This document shows, in pieces, positions 59,276 to 64,000 of a stretch of DNA of 64,000 bases; position 1 is the stretch's first letter, and every line of letters starts with the position of its first letter. The translations under genes were made by a program, and so were the position numbers. The notes under the pieces are model-generated. The model was not told the origin of the DNA. It made no database searches and was given only the letters and a program-made list of their open reading frames with translations. The DNA is from Rotaria macrura (lineage: Eukaryota; Rotifera; Eurotatoria; Philodinida; Philodinidae), in the NCBI GenBank assembly GCA_900239685.1, contig OENT01000718.1:1-64000 (forward strand), read 5' to 3'.

Positions 59276-62200
59276 TCAAAGAAATATTTTATGATCACCA
59301 AGTTCTTCATAAAGATGTCTAGTTGAACTTTGAATAATATGAGTTGGACTTAGTTGTTCATCTAAACTTGTATTACTCATAATCGATGTTGATGTTATAA
59401 GTTCTTTATCAAGACCATGACTATAATCAGATGATAGATTTGTTATACGATTCGTTGTTATACTACTACTTAACGTGCTATCATGATATTGTAATAAACA
59501 ACAAGGTGAATGTCGTATACATGTTAATCGTCTTCTATTATGTGGATGATAATGATAATAAGATGATGATGGTGGTTTTAAATATGTTCGATAACAATTT
59601 CTTGTAAAATGATTATGTTTTGTTGATGGAGATGAAACCATCGAATATAAATATTTACCATCATTGCTATTCTGATCAAAATATTTATAATCCTTTTGTT
59701 GTTGTTTTTGTTTTTGTTGATGATGATGATGATGGCATAAATCATGAGATTGTTTTTGTTTATGATGTAAATGACAAATAAAAGTTAATACGATTAAAGA
59801 ACATATTGTAAGAATCGTACCAACAAGAAAACCTAATATAATCGAACGATTAATGGATGCTAATTGATTCGTAGATGTTTTTGTTTCTCGACAATATTTA
59901 TCTGTACCATAGGATACTCGTGTTATTAATAAACACACATGAAATATTTTATTCGCTGGTACATTTGGAATAATATATTGTTTAAGATAAGGTGATACGA
60001 AATCAGTTTGTCGAATTATTTCAATATGTGATTTATATTCATGTTCAATTATAATTTGAAATTTTGTCTTTAGTAAATAATTCGATAATAAACTTACGTC
60101 GAAATCCCAAAATATGAATAGATTATTATTTTCATAATACGTATTGAATGATGTTAAATGAAAAGATGATAGGTGATTTTGATCATCATTAAGTTTTTCT
60201 GCCGTTTCGATTACTGTAGAAAAACAAAAGTAAACATTTAACATAGACTACGTCAAGCTTTCACTATTCAATATGTATAAAGGCTTGTCCTGTTTGGCAT
60301 TCATGAGAATAGAATGGCATGAAATGAAAAACTAGTTTTACGTAAAAGAAGAAAAACGAAATCGCAATAACGATTTCATTTACTTAAAAGTACCTTATAT
60401 ATATATATATCAGACAATCCTTCTGTACAGGGTCATAATAAATGCTTCTACATTTACGCGTAACCGAACTTTGCCAACAGGCATAATATGACTGAAAAGA
60501 TGTCGCACAATGAATCCACCGTAAATGGAAGTCCTGCTAGATCGTTCATACTATTGTAGAAAAACCGTAGAGTCAATCATCGATATTTCATGTGAATTGA
60601 AAAACTTAGAAATGCTTCAATAATCAGATTTTCTTATTATTTTACGAACTTCAGATTGAAATTTTATTAGCACAATCTTAAAATATGAGATACGATCTAG
60701 CTACTGTTGCCCATCATAAGAAGATTATTTTCCTTGTCATTATAGTTCAGTGCTTTTTACTTAATCATCATATATACATATTCGAATGAGATGTTATTGA
60801 TGGACATTCTGTACTCGACTATTACAATCGTTGTTAAAAGTACTTTTTGTATATGTAGGCAGGGGCGTAATTCTACATATCTAATATACTTCATAAATTC
60901 TCACATACCAATATTTACAAGCAATCATTTGGCATAGTAAGCAATTCAGTTTTTTTCTTGTTGAATTTGTCTAAATACGAGCAAACTCTTACTGAAATCA
61001 TACAGTAATTTTAAAATGTTCCACTCTACAAAGAGATGAACTCGTCCTTGAATTAGTATTTTGTGTTTGAGAAATTCTGACAGCTAATAAATTTCTACTC
61101 TAGGTCGTAAACTCAATCTTAACGTTGAAGGAAATAAACCAATCGTAGTGAAGAACTAATCGAAACCAATGGTGTTTCTATTCGATGCATATGAACAACT
61201 CTGAAGCAAGTCGACGTGATAAGAGAAACAATCACATGATTCTTCATAAAAACTAATCTTGTTTTTTAGTTATAGACAAAAAAAAACAACTAACAATCTA
61301 TAGCAAGAGAAACTCATGACATTGTGGTTTTTATCGTCTTCTAATCTGTATGTACTTTCATTGGAGGACGAAAAAATTTGCCAAGGTTTGTAAAGTACAA
61401 CAAGGTGTATGATCATTCAACCGCGACACACTATTAATAGAAAATGTTCGTCTTCTGTATGACTTCATATAAAAAAGGAAGAATTAACTATAAGCTCTTT
61501 CTCATTGTATGAACATAAGTGATAAATCTAGTCAAGTGATTCCTTTGATGATGTTGTTATTCAGTGAAAATAAATATACTTACAACAGTATTACTGAAAA
61601 GAAGATTTAAGTTACAAATCGAATTATATTTCTAATACGAAAATCTTTCATTCTAACTTACTTTGTGTTGAATTTTCAATTTGTTGATAAACTTCGGTCA
61701 TATCCTCTTCGTCCGTTGCATTAACTACAGTTTTGATATATTCTTGAATTTCTTCAAAATTTGTTACTTCTTTACAATTAGTTGGTAAATCTAATGAGCA
61801 TGTCATAAATAATTCTTCAAAGGTTAAATCTTTTAAGTATTGTCCTTTGAATGTATCTGGTGTTGCACACACTGTTTCATTACCCAATAGTTGATTATCT
61901 CCTATTTGTTTAGATAAAATTGTTGAATTTTTTCGAAGAAAAAAAGCTAAACGACAATCACAGTGTAGATGTATTAGATTATTCAGTATTATATTTGATA
62001 AATCAATGGTTTTATCAATTGTACATATTGGATTGAATGAAAGATCAATTATGTGTCGATTATTATTTAAATCAAAATAATTTATTAAATTATAACTTAA
62101 ATTTATATTTAATTTTGTTATTTGATTAATCGAAGGTAAATATTCAATTAAATTATTTGATAGATCAATTGTTATTAAATGTGGTAAATGTACATTTATA

Positions 62201-62862
62201 TCGTTTGGTACTGTTTGAATTTGATTCGATGTTAAATTTAATATACGTATTGATGATGAATAAGATAAATATTGATCATCGAATTTAATATATTCCATAT
62301 CGTTATTAGTTAACGAAAGTTCATATAAAAATGGAAGTTTATATATATGATGAGATAGAATATTAACATCTGAATATTGTATAATTAATTTTTCCAGACG
62401 TACGAGTTTATCAAAACAATATTGATGATGATTGATATTAAATCGTGATAATTTTAATATACGAAGTTTTTTCCATGTACCATAACAAAGAAATTCTAAA
62501 CTACCATTAGCATTTGTATCAATATAAAGTTCTTCAAGATAATGAAGAATATTATTATTAAATGTATATTTATCAATATGTTTAATGGGATTATTTTCAA
62601 GATAAATACGTTGCACTTTCAATTGATAGAATGATTTATTTGTTAAATATTCAATAAAGTTATTCGATAAATTTAATTTATTTTGTATATATGAACGTGT
62701 AAATTCAGGAATTTTCTTTATTGAATATGGATGACAATGAATATAATTTCTGCCGTCGATTTCAATACCGCAATAGCAACCCGACTCAATATCGACTGTT
62801 TTCAAAGGACAAGTTTTAATAGATGAAATAAATAAAATAAAATATAGAAATAGAAACATCAT
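59276..62862 (-). CDS. LRR-FN3 single-pass receptor (712 aa), two exons
   Basis: Exon 1 is 62862-61662 (400 codons plus one base). Exon 2 is 60213-59276. The 1448-nt intron runs from GTAAGT to CTACAG, phase 1. The total is 2139 nt, exactly 713 codons. Residues 1-17 are a signal peptide. An LRRNT-like Cys cluster (C-P-L-K...G-C-Y-C-G-I) follows, then about eight to ten leucine-rich repeats (L-N-L-S-N-N-F-I-E-Y, I-D-L-S-N-N-L-I-E-Y and others) and an LRRCT cap (L-H-C-D-C-R-L-A-F-F-L-R...C-A-T-P...F-M-T-C). The splice leads into a fibronectin III-like domain (N-L-F-I-F-W-D-F-D...K-I-F-H-V-C-L-L-I-T-R-V), a strong span (I-I-L-G-F-L-V-G-T-I-L-T-I-C) and a His/Gln/Ser-rich cytoplasmic tail. The layout resembles FLRT/LRIT-type adhesion receptors at the cell surface. 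No kinase or TIR domain is present. Confidence 0.85.
60397..60410. repeat. (AT)7 microsatellite
   Basis: AT run inside the intron of the LRR receptor gene. Confidence 0.9.
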
Positions 62863-64000
62863 CTAAAATAAACGATAGGTAACTTGACCAACTCTGTTGA
62901 ATGACTATAGTACATAGACCGAAGAAAAAGAAAATGACAGGTTTAATCGGAGTGCGCCTCCATCTTCATCAATCAGCATCTCATAGAGAACAAAAAAAAA
63001 AGGCAAAAAGGACATTACAATAGAAGAGATTAACCTTCATAGATTGAATGACTTTCTCATTAGAATAATATTGAATATTTGACACTTCCATTGAGTGTCA
63101 TACAACAGCTGTAACATTGTATTTCTTAACAATTTTTTTTGTATTTATAAAAATATTACTTAAAATTTATAATAAAAAAGCTCTCATACAGAAGATCATA
63201 AAAATCCATTATATACTCAAAAATCCAATAATTGTTGATTTTTCACAACCACCCTTACTCACAACAACCTTTTACTATGTATAAAAGAAAAAGTAACACA
63301 TTGAATAATCAAGAGGTAACTTATTATTGTACGAATACGAGATAAAAAAAATGAAACACTTGACCGAAGAGACATCAATTATTACCTAGTGTCGTGTTCA
63401 TGTCACTTTAATGAATACAGAATAGAGATGAAATAAAACAGACGTACTACAGAGAATTGATCTAGTTCTCTATTGATGAATTAAATGTTCGCTTTGCTAA
63501 TACAAATGAAAAGTTGCTAACATAAATGAAACATATTATCGATTATCTTGTCTATGGTCATTTTCATTTGCTACTATCAGTTCTCGTAATAAATTCATAG
63601 CTAAATAATTCTATGTGTATGAAAGTATTGCACAAAAGAAATAATCGTGTTTATCATCAAAGTTACTTGATACTATTATTAGAAATGAAATCTAATATAT
63701 TATTATCATTATTAATTTACTCCCTATCAAAAACATGATTCTCAGCTATAATAAAAATTGTGTATGTACAAATTATTACTATCATTCTTATACATATACT
63801 TGCATCGAGATTAGAAGAATAAAATGAGAGGTACACATACAATCGCTCTCTCTCATACGCGTGCACGACGAGTATGTGTTACGTCATACTAACCAATTTT
63901 TCATTCACCCTCTTTCTTTTTTCCTTATATTATTTTGTTCAAGTATACGTAGCGAAACTGTCACAAATCGCACTCATGCCCATATACATCGTTTAGAATT
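62863..64000. other. Upstream region of LRR receptor, no further gene
   Basis: AT-rich with no supported coding region; presumably promoter and 5' UTR of the divergent minus-strand receptor. Confidence 0.5.

Overview
The window looks like nuclear DNA of a bdelloid rotifer (Rotaria or Adineta type). This is inferred from gene style, not from a database search: AT-rich intergenic DNA, GT-AG introns that are mostly 50-80 nt, secreted LamG proteins, B-box zinc-finger proteins, rhodopsin-like receptors with degenerate motifs, a Thr-rich membrane protein built from micro-exons, and several intronless genes of bacterial or plant type. Many open frames were joined across introns by hand. Those models are supported by matching splice phases but have not been tested against transcripts.

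Layout. 1-288 is a 104-bp perfect inverted repeat at the window edge. 3.3-5.7 kb holds a small bacterial-type SmpA/OmlA- or BLIP-like domain gene (+) and a two-exon tandem LamG protein (-). 9.8-11.7 kb holds two small multi-exon genes (-): a type II membrane protein with a Thr-rich stalk, and a short basic orphan. 12.3-14.6 kb is a decayed hAT transposon with a BED finger, interrupted by a 131-bp-arm palindrome whose centre is an assembly gap. 16.0-18.7 kb (-) carries a B-box/coiled-coil gene and, just downstream, Tollip-like C2 exons that may belong to it; the C2 has a stop in place of its conserved Trp. An ankyrin relic lies at 20.7 kb, a SABATH-type carboxyl methyltransferase (-) at 21-22 kb, and a bacterial-type FAD oxidoreductase (+) at 26.4-27.9 kb.

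The second half is membrane-protein rich. It holds two rhodopsin-like GPCRs (35.0 and 43.1 kb), two unrecognised multi-pass proteins (37.9 and 47.7 kb) and a membrane-anchored methyltransferase (45.7 kb), all on +. From 51.8 kb onwards there are two large genes on -. The first is a nine-exon, 832-codon orphan with nuclear-type basic clusters, two of whose introns each carry a different hairpin transposon. The second is a two-exon LRR-FN3-transmembrane receptor of 712 codons.

I see no operon or co-ordinated pathway. The main themes are probable horizontally acquired single-exon enzymes between animal-type genes, and several hairpin (MITE-like) elements, two of which (14.0 and 56.0 kb) appear to be relatives. 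Large stretches, above all 27.9-35.0 and 38.8-43.0 kb, show nothing I can support.
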